Of a stretch of DNA of 64,000 nt, positions 28,771 to 38,005 are shown piece after piece. The notes under the pieces are model-generated. The model made no database searches, had not been told where the DNA came from, and was given only the letters and a program-made list of their open reading frames with translations. Source of the DNA: MPNP01 sp965221445. GTDB taxonomy: Bacteria; Pseudomonadota; Alphaproteobacteria; Rhodobacterales; Rhodobacteraceae. The position numbers and the translations under genes were made by a program. How positions within the stretch are numbered: the stretch's first letter is position 1; every line of letters starts with the position of its first letter. The DNA lies in the NCBI GenBank assembly GCA_965221445.1, contig CBDCSF010000013.1:992001-1056000 (forward strand). Direction: 5' to 3'.

Positions 28771-29811
28771 TTAATGATTATTTTCCAAACCTGTTAAAAC
28801 ACTGGCAAACTGCTCGGGATCAAAGGGAGACAAATCATCAATACCTTCGCCAAGCCCGATGGCGTGTATGGGTAGTCCGAACTTGGCAGCAAGGGCTACC
28901 AGTATCCCACCCTTGGCAGTACCATCCAACTTGGTCATAATCAGTCCAGAAATATCAACCATCTGTTTAAAAACCTCGACTTGGGATAGAGCGTTTTGAC
29001 CTGTGGTAGCGTCAAGAACAAGCAGGGTGTTGTGGGGAGCTTCGCCATCGATTTTCCTGATCACCCTGACAATTTTTGCCAACTCTTCCATCAGATCCTT
29101 CCGGTTTTGTAATCTTCCAGCCGTATCTATAATGAGTAAATCCTTCCCTTCTTCCTTGGCAAGTTTATATGCTTGATAGGCAAGGGCCGCTGGATCGGAA
29201 TTGGTTGAAGCCTTGAGGACAGGGACCCCTACCCTTTCACCCCAAATTTCAAGTTGCTGTACTGCTGCTGCCCGAAAGGTATCACAAGCGGCAATAACAA
29301 TATCCTTGCCGGCTTCTTTAAACTGACTGGAGAGTTTGCCAATGGTGGTTGTTTTGCCAGACCCATTGACTCCGGCAACCAAAATGACTTGTGGCTTAGC
29401 TGAAAACAAAGGGATGGGCTTGGCAACTGGTTCCAGGATATTGGAGATTTCGTTGGATAACATGGTTTTCAGTTGCAAGGTAGACAGTTTTCGTCCCATG
29501 TGGCTTTGGGCGATATTGGAAGAAATACGTATTGATGTGTCGTATCCCATATCGGAAACAATCAACAGTTCTTCCAAGCTCTCAAGCATCTGGTCATCAA
29601 GACGTCTACTGGAAACACCAGTGGAACCACCACCCAGCATTTTCTCCAGCAAACCCGATTTCTTCTTTTCCTCAACCTCCGCATCTAAAGGATTGCTGAT
29701 GTCAAAGGTGGATGTCTCTCCGTCACCCTCCTCAATCAAATCTTCCAAACCCTGTTCCAATTTGGAGGTCGATTTGGTTAATCTGGATTTTAATTTCGAG
29801 AAAAAGGACAT
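28771..29811 (-). CDS. ftsY: Signal recognition particle receptor FtsY
   Basis: A 346-aa SRP-family GTPase that receives ribosome-SRP complexes at the inner membrane. The NG domain occupies about residues 50-346, with G1 VNGSGKTTTIGKLSSQF, DTFRAAAVQQLEIW, G3 IDTAGRLQNRKDLMEEL and G4 MTKLDGTAKGG. The N-terminal A region is short and acidic (LIEEGDGETSTFDIS). An ATG at 29811 gives the natural N-terminus MSFFSKLKSRL. It lies in a minus-strand run after the NuoE-F fusion gene but with a 101-base gap, so it may have its own promoter. Confidence 0.97.
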   Translation of the reverse strand: MSFFSKLKSRLTKSTSKLEQGLEDLIEEGDGETSTFDISNPLDAEVEEKKKSGLLEKMLGGGSTGVSSRRLDDQMLESLEELLIVSDMGYDTSIRISSNIAQSHMGRKLSTLQLKTMLSNEISNILEPVAKPIPLFSAKPQVILVAGVNGSGKTTTIGKLSSQFKEAGKDIVIAACDTFRAAAVQQLEIWGERVGVPVLKASTNSDPAALAYQAYKLAKEEGKDLLIIDTAGRLQNRKDLMEELAKIVRVIRKIDGEAPHNTLLVLDATTGQNALSQVEVFKQMVDISGLIMTKLDGTAKGGILVALAAKFGLPIHAIGLGEGIDDLSPFDPEQFASVLTGLENNH

Positions 29812-29912
29812 TTGGATTCCAATAACCTAGAAGATATTCAATCTCATAACAAATTCCTGCAAAACCCCATGGAAAGGTTGGGTAAAATGATAATCAACAT
29901 AAAATAGTTGAT

Positions 29913-31601
29913 TTAGGAAACCTCTTCAGGAAAATGTTTCATTGTCAACAGGATTGGATTGGGTGCTGCCTGACCCAAACCGCAGATAGATGCATCGGCC
30001 ATGACCTCGCATAATTCTTCCAACAAAGGCATATCCCACTTATTCACCTGCATTAATTTGACCGCTTTTTCACAACCAACCCGGCAGGGAGTACATTGCC
30101 CACAACTTTCATCCTCAAAAAACCTGAGCATATTCAGGGCAGCATCCCTAGCCTTATCTTCCTGAGATAGGACAACTACAGCCGCTGATCCAATAAAGGT
30201 CCCGTATGGTTGTAAGGTATCAAAATCCAGTGGAATATCTGATAATGTGGCTGGCAGAACACCTGAAGATGGTCCTCCAGGTTGATAGGCCTTGAATTCA
30301 TGGCCATCAGCCATTCCTCCTGATGCCTCAATGATATCGGTTATGGTTGATCCGGCCGGTAAGATATATACCCCTGGACTGGCTACACGACCTGATACTG
30401 AATAGCTTCTTAGCCCTTTTCGCCCATTCCTTTCGACAGAAGTGAAAATCTCTGGTCCCTGTTGGCAAATCCTCTGGACCCAATAAAGAGTTTCCACATT
30501 ATGGACCAGTGTCGGCTTGTTAAATAATCCAACTTGTGCAACATATGGAGGACGATGTCTGGGGAGACCTCTTTTGCCCTCAATACTTTCGATCATGGCA
30601 CTTTCTTCGCCACAGATATAAGCCCCTGCACCTCTGCGAAGCTCGATATACCCTTCCTTTACAATCCCACTTTCTTCCAGTTTGCTTATTTCCGCTAATA
30701 ATATCTCTCTGGAAGCCGGATATTCATCACGCAGGTAAATATAGATCTTCTCAGCCTCAACAACCCAGGCCGCAATGAGCATACCTTCCAGAAAGTGGTG
30801 GGGATATTTTTCAAGGTAATACCTGTCCTTGAAGGTTCCTGGTTCTCCCTCATCAGCATTTACAGCCATAAGGCGGGGTTTATTTTCCTTCCTCACAAAT
30901 GACCACTTCCTACCCGATGGAAACCCGGCACCACCAAACCCCCTAAGACCTGATTCTAATACAATCTCTTCGACTTCATCTCTGGAAAGGGATCCCTCAA
31001 GATAGGATTTCAAGGTCTGATATCCGCCTTCGTTCAAATAACTATCCAGATCTGGATAATCTGGAATCTCAGGATGAAAATCCTGGCTTTGCATGACCAT
31101 ATTTGTTTTTTCAACAGTAGCATGATCAATATGCTTGTGCCCCACTTCAAGTACTGGGGCGGTGTCACATCGCCCCATACACGGGGCCCTAATTACTCTA
31201 ACCTTGCTGGGATCCGTGCCGTTTTTCAGATTCTGCATCAGCACTTGTGCGCCAGCCAATTCGCATGAGAGTGAATCACAAACTCTCACCGTGATTTTCG
31301 GAGGAGGATTCTCACCTTCCTTGACAATATCCAGATGTGCATAAAAGGTGGCAACTTCATAAACCTCAACCTGAGCTAGTTTCATTATCGATGCCAAGGC
31401 CCTCAGATGTGCTGCCGACAGGTACCCAAAACGATCCTGGATTTTATGGAGATACTCAATGAGCAAGGATCTCTCTAATGGAACTGATCCAAGCAACTCT
31501 TCGATTTCATTCAGAGCCTTGTCTGTAACCTGGCGACCTTTGGGGGTTTTTCTCCCCTTTCCCTTGCCGGTTTTCCAGACACCCTTAGTTTGTTTTGCCA
31601 T
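29913..31601 (-). CDS. NuoE-NuoF fusion, formate dehydrogenase beta-subunit-like
   Basis: A 562-aa fusion. Residues 25-150 are a NuoE-like thioredoxin-fold 2Fe-2S domain with Cys108, Cys113, Cys141 and Cys145 (VRVCDSLSCELAG and APCMGRC). The rest is NuoF-like: GLRGFGGAGFPSGRKW, NADEGEPGTFKDRYYLEKYP for NADH/FMN binding, YICGEESAMIESIEG, and a 4Fe-4S site in ESCGQCTPCRVGCEKA near residue 505. This layout matches the fused beta subunit (Fdh1B) of NAD-dependent formate dehydrogenase FDH1 of Methylorubrum. The catalytic alpha subunit is not adjacent: ftsY is downstream and xseA upstream. A formate role would fit with the sarcosine operon, but another NAD-linked partner is possible. Confidence 0.82.
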   Translation of the reverse strand: MAKQTKGVWKTGKGKGRKTPKGRQVTDKALNEIEELLGSVPLERSLLIEYLHKIQDRFGYLSAAHLRALASIMKLAQVEVYEVATFYAHLDIVKEGENPPPKITVRVCDSLSCELAGAQVLMQNLKNGTDPSKVRVIRAPCMGRCDTAPVLEVGHKHIDHATVEKTNMVMQSQDFHPEIPDYPDLDSYLNEGGYQTLKSYLEGSLSRDEVEEIVLESGLRGFGGAGFPSGRKWSFVRKENKPRLMAVNADEGEPGTFKDRYYLEKYPHHFLEGMLIAAWVVEAEKIYIYLRDEYPASREILLAEISKLEESGIVKEGYIELRRGAGAYICGEESAMIESIEGKRGLPRHRPPYVAQVGLFNKPTLVHNVETLYWVQRICQQGPEIFTSVERNGRKGLRSYSVSGRVASPGVYILPAGSTITDIIEASGGMADGHEFKAYQPGGPSSGVLPATLSDIPLDFDTLQPYGTFIGSAAVVVLSQEDKARDAALNMLRFFEDESCGQCTPCRVGCEKAVKLMQVNKWDMPLLEELCEVMADASICGLGQAAPNPILLTMKHFPEEVS

Positions 31602-31663
31602 AATATTACCGAAACAAATTACTAAACGGTCATCTATCCTGATTAATCAAAATAAATATTTGT

Positions 31664-33103
31664 CTATGGATTAATCTTAATTCGCCCATCACGCCACTCA
31701 ACCTCGACTTCCTTTTTGGCTTCAAACATTTCCCGACTGGTTACTGGTACATGGTCTTGTCTGATGACGACATAACCCCGGTTTAAGGTATTCTTGTACC
31801 CGATTCCGTCAATAATCCGCTGCAATGACTTGATGTTAAGTTTCTTGTTCTTCATATAGGATTTTATGTGCTTTTCCAACAATGATCCTGTGGCTTCTAA
31901 TTGTTCACCAGATGTAAGAACTCTATCGGTTAATTTTGTTGCTGAAAGTCCCTTGCACAAGGATTGGAATTTATAGTTTGATTCAAACAAAATTCTGGGA
32001 ACAGATAATTTTGAACTACACTCAGATAAACTTGTTGCCTTCCTTTGAAGATTTATTCTCAATGCCCTGGGGAGTCTCGAATACAATCCATCCAATTGCT
32101 GATCACGGAACTGGAACAGGTTTTCCTTAATGGGCAATCTTTTTGAAACATCTGAAATTCTCTGGTTTTTATTTTGAAGCGTAATTCGTGCACCTTCAAA
32201 TATTCTGTCTTTCAGAGTGAAAATCCCGTTCTCCAATTCCTCCCTGACCCTGACGGCAAATTCTGCTGCAGCCGTTGGTGTTGGAGCTCTTTTATTGGCT
32301 GCCAAATCAATAAGAGTATGATCTGTTTCATGCCCTACTGCAGAAATAATTGGTATTTCGCTAAGGGATACTTCTCGGACAACATTTTCATCATTGAAAC
32401 CCACTAAATCTGAAAATGACCCACCACCACGCGCGACAATAATCAGGTCTGGTCTTGGGATTTCACCTGAAGGAGACAATTCATTAAATCCCCTTATAGC
32501 CCGTACAACTTCAGGAGGGCAGTTATCTCCCTGAACAGCAACGGGCCAAACAATTACCCGGCGTGGAAATCTTTCATCCAGCCGATGAAGTATATCCCTG
32601 ATAACGGATCCTGTAGGTGAGGTTACAACTCCTATAGTCTCGGGAAACTCGGGCAGATCTTCCTCTTTTTGTAAGGAAAATACTCCTTCCTGAACCAATT
32701 GCTTTCTCAATTCCTCAATTTGAGCTAGAATGGCCCCTTCTCCAGCAAAATCAAGATCGTTAACAATAATCTGATAACGTGAAGACCCCGAGTAGGTAGT
32801 TACCTTGCCCAGAGCACTGATTTCGCTTCCCTCCTTGAGAATATCTCCTAACCTGTTGCCAAGCCGCCGAGCGGTTGAGGACCACATTATAGCGGATAAT
32901 GCGTGCCTTTCTTCTTTCAGTGTGAAATACAAATGACCTCTCGGTGAACGTGACAGGTCTGAAACTTCCCCTCGGACTCTGACAACCGGGAATCCTCTTT
33001 CCATTGTCTGGTTTATTGCCCTGGAAATTTCAGCTACAGTATATTCCCGGACCTTAAACTCTTCCGCTTGATTATTTCCCCTGCTTTCGGTCCAATTTTG
33101 CAT
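31664..33103 (-). CDS. xseA: Exodeoxyribonuclease VII large subunit
   Basis: A 479-aa XseA, the catalytic subunit of the single-strand-specific exonuclease VII. An N-terminal OB-fold (YTVAEISRAINQTMERGFPV, then VRGEVSDLSRSPRGHLYFTL) is followed by the nuclease core with GVVTSPTGSVIRDILHRLDE, IVARGGGSFSDLVGFNDENV and SAVGHETDHTLIDLAANKRA, then a coiled-coil region and a short C-terminal domain (TLNRGYVVIRQD). Length is close to the family norm. Its partner xseB is not in the window. It sits between the ferredoxin and the NuoE-F genes on the same strand. Confidence 0.96.
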   Translation of the reverse strand: MQNWTESRGNNQAEEFKVREYTVAEISRAINQTMERGFPVVRVRGEVSDLSRSPRGHLYFTLKEERHALSAIMWSSTARRLGNRLGDILKEGSEISALGKVTTYSGSSRYQIIVNDLDFAGEGAILAQIEELRKQLVQEGVFSLQKEEDLPEFPETIGVVTSPTGSVIRDILHRLDERFPRRVIVWPVAVQGDNCPPEVVRAIRGFNELSPSGEIPRPDLIIVARGGGSFSDLVGFNDENVVREVSLSEIPIISAVGHETDHTLIDLAANKRAPTPTAAAEFAVRVREELENGIFTLKDRIFEGARITLQNKNQRISDVSKRLPIKENLFQFRDQQLDGLYSRLPRALRINLQRKATSLSECSSKLSVPRILFESNYKFQSLCKGLSATKLTDRVLTSGEQLEATGSLLEKHIKSYMKNKKLNIKSLQRIIDGIGYKNTLNRGYVVIRQDHVPVTSREMFEAKKEVEVEWRDGRIKINP

Positions 33104-33150
33104 AACTTATCTAGTGGTTGTGTAGGCTCTGGGATATTGCTAGATCTAAT

Positions 33151-33474
33151 CTAGATTTGCTTTTCCGGCATTCTGACAATCAAACCATCAAAATCCGGGG
33201 TTACCCGCAACTGGCAGGTTAATCTGGATTTGACAGGATCTGGATCCCAGGCAAAATCAAGCATATCTTCTTCCATAGCTTCTTTTTCTGGCAACTTGTC
33301 TACCCATTCATCGTCAACATAAACGTGACAGGTGGAACAGGCACAGGCACCACCGCAGTCAGCCTCAATTCCAGGAATGTTATTGTCCCTGGCCCCTTCC
33401 ATGACAGTCAAACCATCCTTTACGTCTATAACGTGGGGTTTCCCATTATACTCAATATAGGTAATTCTTGCCAT
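33151..33474 (-). CDS. 2Fe-2S ferredoxin, adrenodoxin type
   Basis: A 107-aa electron carrier with the cluster ligands Cys40, Cys46, Cys49 (ADCGGACACSTCHVYV) and Cys87 (RLTCQL), the C-x5-C-x2-C...C spacing of adrenodoxin/Fdx-type ferredoxins. The acidic surface after residue 50 (DDEWVDKLPEKEAMEEDML) is typical of partner-binding sites. In proteobacteria such ferredoxins act in Fe-S assembly or feed P450 and dioxygenase systems. It heads a minus-strand run with xseA 47 bases downstream. No isc genes are near, so the exact partner is unknown. Confidence 0.94.
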   Translation of the reverse strand: MARITYIEYNGKPHVIDVKDGLTVMEGARDNNIPGIEADCGGACACSTCHVYVDDEWVDKLPEKEAMEEDMLDFAWDPDPVKSRLTCQLRVTPDFDGLIVRMPEKQI

Positions 33475-33600
33475 AAAGCCTCAATTAGAAAAATGGAATA
33501 CTAAACGAAATTTCTAGCCTGTAGATGGTACTTATTTGACAAAGTTTCCAGATCTTCAACTCAACATTAAGCACTCAATAACCAATCTGGTATTTAATCG

Positions 33601-33617
33601 CAACGCAATATGCGTTG
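33601..33617. promoter_or_regulatory. Short palindrome upstream of the polyamine transporter operon
   Basis: CAACGCA and TGCGTTG flank a 3-base centre in the 287-base gap between the ferredoxin gene and the importer operon. A 17-base palindrome with a CG-containing core resembles operators of LacI- or GntR-type repressors. It lies about 145 bases before the ATG of the binding-protein gene. It is the only clear symmetric element in this otherwise AT-rich gap; functional assignment is a guess. Confidence 0.3.
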
Positions 33618-33761
33618 ACAACACTGGAGAGGATTTAAACAACTTGAACCATTAGTGATCGGAATTGACCAAACTTTCTGTAAAAGAAACAATTTAAATA
33701 ATTTGATTCATCTATAAAATAGCCCTTCAGTTTAAATTTAGAAATTCAAGGAGAAATAAAT

Positions 33762-34808
33762 ATGCGAACCCTATTACTAATCACAGTTGGTATGTTTGGT
33801 GGATTTTGGCTTTGTACAGCTTCCTACGCCGCTGATGAAGAATTGGTTATTCTAGACTGGTCGGCTTACAATGACCCCGGGTTCTATCAAGGATACATAG
33901 AAAAACATGGGGACGAACCTACTTTTTCCTTTTTCGGAGAGGAAGAGGAAGCTTTTCAAAAATTGAGAGTTGGGTTTGGGGCGGATATTTCCCATCCATG
34001 CTCACAGTCAGTTTCAAAATGGCATGAAGCAGGATTGCTTGACCCTTTACAAACAGACAGGATTGAACGGTGGGATCAGGTCAATGGACCCATGAAGGAA
34101 GCCTTCAAAATTGATGGGGAGTATTATCTTCTACCTGCCGACTGGGGAACAACTGCATTAGCTTACCGTACCGATTTGGTACCGGCGGAAGATGTTCAAA
34201 GCCTTCAAGTATTTGTTGATCCAAAATATGCTGGCAAAGTATCAATTGGCGATAATGTTGATGATGCCTATGCCCTAGCTTACTTGGCTACTGGTGTTTC
34301 AGATTGGTCAACCGTTTCCCAGGAAGATTTGGAAAGAGCGTCAGCCTGGTTGAGGGAAGCTCATAAAAATGTCAGGGATTACTGGGTCGATGGTGCCGGT
34401 CTTTCCCAACTCATGGCAAGTGGAGAAGTGGTAATCTCTTGGGCTTGGAATGAAACCCCTGTTGTCATGCAGGCAGAAGGTCACCCTGTTGTTATGAATA
34501 GATCCACTGTCGAGGGATCGTCAACTTGGTTTTGTGGTTATGTGGATATAGCCAACGGACCAAATGATGACTCCAAGGTTTACGATTTCTTTAATGCATG
34601 GTTTGAACCGCGTTCAGTAGAATACATTGTTAATGAATGGGGCTATGGTCATGGCAATCAGGCCGAAATGGAAAGGCTTGGACCGAATATCCTGGAAGAA
34701 ATGGGATTGGGAGAGATTGATGTGCCGATCCTCGCCCAAAAACCAATGGATCAATCAATCCGAGAACAAATGATTGCCGAATTTGAATTGATTAAGGCAG
34801 GTTTTTAA
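33762..34808 (+). CDS. Polyamine-type ABC transporter substrate-binding protein
   Basis: A 348-aa periplasmic binding protein with a signal peptide (hydrophobic residues 3-20, cleavage probably after ASYA). The mature part begins with ELVILDWSAYNDPGFYQGYI and has FSFFGEEEEAFQKLRVGFGA and DISHPCSQSVSKWHEAGLL, matching PotD/PotF-like proteins. ATG 33762 has AAGGAG a few bases upstream. The next three genes encode the permeases and ATPase. Spermidine or putrescine is likely but not proven; the subfamily also includes proteins for other cationic amines. Confidence 0.88.
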   Translation: MRTLLLITVGMFGGFWLCTASYAADEELVILDWSAYNDPGFYQGYIEKHGDEPTFSFFGEEEEAFQKLRVGFGADISHPCSQSVSKWHEAGLLDPLQTDRIERWDQVNGPMKEAFKIDGEYYLLPADWGTTALAYRTDLVPAEDVQSLQVFVDPKYAGKVSIGDNVDDAYALAYLATGVSDWSTVSQEDLERASAWLREAHKNVRDYWVDGAGLSQLMASGEVVISWAWNETPVVMQAEGHPVVMNRSTVEGSSTWFCGYVDIANGPNDDSKVYDFFNAWFEPRSVEYIVNEWGYGHGNQAEMERLGPNILEEMGLGEIDVPILAQKPMDQSIREQMIAEFELIKAGF

Positions 34809-34821
34809 CACCTCCTTATTT

Positions 34822-34849
34822 TACCGGAAGCTTATTCTTGCTTCCGGTA
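34822..34849 (+). terminator. Intercistronic hairpin after the binding-protein gene
   Basis: TACCGGAAGC and GCTTCCGGTA form a perfect 10-bp stem with an 8-base loop, 14 bases after the binding-protein stop and 84 bases before the first permease gene. No U-run follows. In importer operons such a hairpin commonly protects the upstream mRNA or causes partial termination, giving more binding protein than permease. Confidence 0.6.
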
Positions 34850-34932
34850 TACAAATTTAAAATTATGCAAATTCTATTGTTTGGATAGTATTTACCTACA
34901 AAGAATGAAGCATCGGATACCCAGCAATTGAT

Positions 34933-35808
34933 ATGATCTTCACATTTTTCCGGAAAATCAGGGGAAGTTCGGGTTTAATACTGGTTAGCCCTCCTTTTTT
35001 CTATGCTCTATTGCTTCTTGCGTTCCCGCTAATGGGCGTCTTGGCATTGAGTTTCTGGACCCAGGATTACCTTGACCTTCATAGAGATTTTACATTATCG
35101 AATTACAAGGAAGCCTGGAAAGGTACAATTTATCAGGTATTAATGATGAGATCTTTGAAGGTCTCAATTCTGGTTACCTTGTTCACCGTAGTTCTGGCTT
35201 TTCCGGTTGCCTATTATATTTCCTTTTACGTTGCTCCAAAGAAAAAACCTCTCTGGATATTTCTCATTACGATTCCATTCTGGACAAGTTATCTTATCAG
35301 AATTTTCCTGTGGAAAGTTATCCTTGGTTTCAATGGTGTAATTAATGGATCCCTGCTGGGGATAGGATTTATTGATGAACCTCTAAAGTTTCTGCTATTT
35401 AATCAAGGGGCTATTGTCATCACCCTTAGTCATGCGTGGATTCCTTTTGCCATACTACCCATTTACGTGGCTCTTGAAAAAATTGACCGCTCCCTGTTGG
35501 AAGCTGCAGAAGATCTTGGTGATGGTCCGTTCAGAAGATTCCTCCGAGTAACTTTACCTTTGGCCATGCCAGGAATAATTGCTGCTACACTTATCGTGTT
35601 CATTCCAACCATTGGGGATTATGTAACACCAAAATTGGTTGGAGGTCCGAACGGGTTGCTTATTGCCAATATGATCGAGGTTCAATTCAAAAAGGCAAAC
35701 AATGCCCCTTTGGGCGCAGCATTGGCCTTATCCGCCATGTTTATTGTTTCGGCCATTGCGTTGGTGTTCCTGTGGTTTAATAGAAAGTATCTGAAACAGG
35801 AGCAATGA
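34933..35808 (+). CDS. ABC transporter permease, PotB-like
   Basis: A 291-aa inner-membrane permease with six predicted segments, beginning after a short basic N-terminus (GLILVSPPFFYALLLLAFPL). The EAA loop that contacts the ATPase reads LEAAEDLGDGPFRRFLRVTL with following PLAMPGIIA. TIPFWTSYLIRIFLWKVIL is a typical PotB segment. The stop overlaps the start of the next permease gene by 4 bases, so the two are translationally coupled. Confidence 0.9.
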   Translation: MIFTFFRKIRGSSGLILVSPPFFYALLLLAFPLMGVLALSFWTQDYLDLHRDFTLSNYKEAWKGTIYQVLMMRSLKVSILVTLFTVVLAFPVAYYISFYVAPKKKPLWIFLITIPFWTSYLIRIFLWKVILGFNGVINGSLLGIGFIDEPLKFLLFNQGAIVITLSHAWIPFAILPIYVALEKIDRSLLEAAEDLGDGPFRRFLRVTLPLAMPGIIAATLIVFIPTIGDYVTPKLVGGPNGLLIANMIEVQFKKANNAPLGAALALSAMFIVSAIALVFLWFNRKYLKQEQ

Positions 35809-36626
35809 TGAGTCGTTCAAATAACTCCAGGCTTCTCGTGGTCTATGTAGGAATTTTTCTTGTATTCCTTTATGCCCCGGCTTTACTTCTTCCAATTTTT
35901 TCCTTCAATGACGGTACGATTGTAGCATTCCCGCTCGGTGGTTTCACTTTTGCCTGGTTCGTCGAAGTTTTTCAGACTCCACCCTTGTTAGCAGCCGCTT
36001 TGAATAGCCTCTTGGTAGCAGTTATCACCTCAATCTTTGCTACATTATTTGGGATCTTTGCTGCCAGAGCTTCAACCCGATACAACTTTCCAGGAAAGCG
36101 CGGTATCATGGGGCTGATTATGGTTCCTATGGTCTTACCAGAAATAATTATCGGAGTTGCCCTTCTGGTTGTCATCCTGCAATTGGGATTTAATCTTTCC
36201 CTTGCAACAATTATCCTGGGGCACATTTTGCTGTGCCTCCCCTTCTGTACGGCAATTCTCAGTGCCGGATTCCAGGGACTGGACAAGAGTTTGGAGGAGG
36301 TATCACAGGATTTGGGGAGAGGTCGGCTGGAAACCTTCTGGTATATAACACTCCCCCTAGTAATGCCTGCAATCATATCCAGTCTCCTCATTTCCTTCAC
36401 CATATCACTTGATGAATTTATCATCGCATTCTTTTTATCAGGGACCGAAGCTACCTTACCAGTTTACATTTGGGGGCAATTACGCTTTCCAACAAAAGTA
36501 CCAATTATTCTGGCCTTGGGGACAGTTTTGCTGATGGTATCCATTACCCTACTGATTGTAGCTGAGTATTTTCGCCGAATCGGAGCGAGAAAAGCCGGGA
36601 CCGAAGTCAAGGGAGGTCTATTTTGA
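35805..36626 (+). CDS. ABC transporter permease, PotC-like
   Basis: The second permease (273 aa), with the EAA motif LEEVSQDLGRGRLETFWYIT then LPLVMPAII, and segments YAPALLLPIFSFND and ISLDEFIIAFFLSG typical of PotC. It overlaps the upstream permease by ATGA and the downstream ATPase start by 4 bases. The pair of permeases would form the heterodimeric channel of the importer. Confidence 0.9.
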   Translation: MMSRSNNSRLLVVYVGIFLVFLYAPALLLPIFSFNDGTIVAFPLGGFTFAWFVEVFQTPPLLAAALNSLLVAVITSIFATLFGIFAARASTRYNFPGKRGIMGLIMVPMVLPEIIIGVALLVVILQLGFNLSLATIILGHILLCLPFCTAILSAGFQGLDKSLEEVSQDLGRGRLETFWYITLPLVMPAIISSLLISFTISLDEFIIAFFLSGTEATLPVYIWGQLRFPTKVPIILALGTVLLMVSITLLIVAEYFRRIGARKAGTEVKGGLF

Positions 36627-37732
36627 ACCAGGGTTCTACTTCTACAGAAGACATGCCTATCATCAGGCTAGAGGGCATAAAGAAAAACTATGGAATTATT
36701 GAGGCCATAAAATCGGTTTCCATCAATATATTTCCAGGTGAGTTCTTAACCCTATTAGGTCCTTCCGGATGTGGCAAAACAACACTTCTAAGAGTAATTG
36801 CCGGTTTTGAAAACCCTGATTTGGGTATGGTTGAAATTGACGGTAAAAGTATGGAAGGGATTCCGGCCAATCAAAGACCAACAAATATGGTATTTCAAAG
36901 CTATGCAGTATTCCCTCACATGACCGTGGGTGAAAATGTAGCTTACGGTTTGAAAGCAAGAAAAACAGACAAGCAAACGATTTCAGTTGAAGTCGACAAG
37001 GCACTCGCAATGGTGGGTATGGAGGGTTTTAACGATCGCCCTTCAACAGCCCTTTCCGGTGGCCAAAAACAAAGAGTTGCCCTAGCCAGAGCTTTGATCC
37101 TGAAACCAAAGGTCTTACTACTTGATGAACCCCTTTCGGCCTTGGATAAAAGGCTCCGGGAACAGATGCAATCCGAGCTCAGACAATTACAACGATCAGT
37201 TGGAATTACATTTATTTTGGTTACTCATGATCAGGAAGAAGCCTTGACCATGTCAGATCGTATTGCTGTCATGTTTGATGGGAATATTGCTCAATTGGCT
37301 TCCCCACAGAAATTATATCAAAGACCAACTGATATCCAGGTTGCCAAGTTTGTAGGAACCATGAACTTCCTGGAACTGGATCTCGTCGTTCAGGAAGGGA
37401 ATGACCTCATTGTTGAGATAGAGGGACTTGGCAAAACCTCTCTGTCGATGGACCAGGCTCCCTCAGGTTATGGAAGAAATTCAAAGGCAGGAATCAGACC
37501 TGAAATGTTCACAATTGTCACTAATGAAAACCAGCTTATGGCCAAGATAGCCAAGGGCAAAATAGTAGATACACAGTACTTTGGTGACATGACCTATTTC
37601 GATGCCAATTTGGAGGGTACTGAAAAAATCGTAACCATTTCCATGCGAAATTCAGACATTTCCTACGAGATAGGGAATGGTGAGGATGTAGATATAGGTT
37701 GGAATCAAAATTCCATTCTCATCCTCGGCTAG
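36623..37732 (+). CDS. ABC transporter ATPase, PotA-like
   Basis: A 369-aa ATP-binding subunit with Walker A LLGPSGCGKTTLLRVIAG, Q-loop NMVFQSYAVFPHMTVGENV, signature LSGGQKQRVALARAL, Walker B VLLLDEPLSALDKRL and the H-loop LVTHDQEEALTMSDR. A C-terminal TOBE-like domain occupies about residues 280-365. The start shown is a TTG overlapping the permease stop; ATG 36653 (MPIIRLEGIKK) is an equally good choice. This closes the four-gene importer operon. The 273 bases after it hold no gene; a loose 9-bp inverted repeat (37804-37812 and 37899-37907) is the only structure seen. Confidence 0.93.
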   Translation: MNQGSTSTEDMPIIRLEGIKKNYGIIEAIKSVSINIFPGEFLTLLGPSGCGKTTLLRVIAGFENPDLGMVEIDGKSMEGIPANQRPTNMVFQSYAVFPHMTVGENVAYGLKARKTDKQTISVEVDKALAMVGMEGFNDRPSTALSGGQKQRVALARALILKPKVLLLDEPLSALDKRLREQMQSELRQLQRSVGITFILVTHDQEEALTMSDRIAVMFDGNIAQLASPQKLYQRPTDIQVAKFVGTMNFLELDLVVQEGNDLIVEIEGLGKTSLSMDQAPSGYGRNSKAGIRPEMFTIVTNENQLMAKIAKGKIVDTQYFGDMTYFDANLEGTEKIVTISMRNSDISYEIGNGEDVDIGWNQNSILILG

Positions 37733-38005
37733 CACTTTATCAGTTTCCACAAACATCTGATGGTTATTGCGATTAAACAGGCCAGGCAGATTTAACTAGC
37801 GATCTCTTGTAAAATCGCCATCACTGGATTTCTGAACGTCCATACCATCGTGAAGAAAATCTTACATCACCCGCGAAACTCATAATGTAGGTGGTTTCTT
37901 ACAAGAGTATTTTAGTTCATCTTCCAAATATCTGCAGAAGGTGAAGATTTGCCCCGTCAAACAGTTCTTACAAATAAACGCTGGGGACCCTTCCAAACTG
38001 ATCAG

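Noticed and set aside
37804..37907. A 9-bp inverted repeat with distant arms after the importer operon
   Set aside because: Arms are short and about 86 bases apart; such matches are expected by chance in AT-rich DNA and no terminator tract follows.
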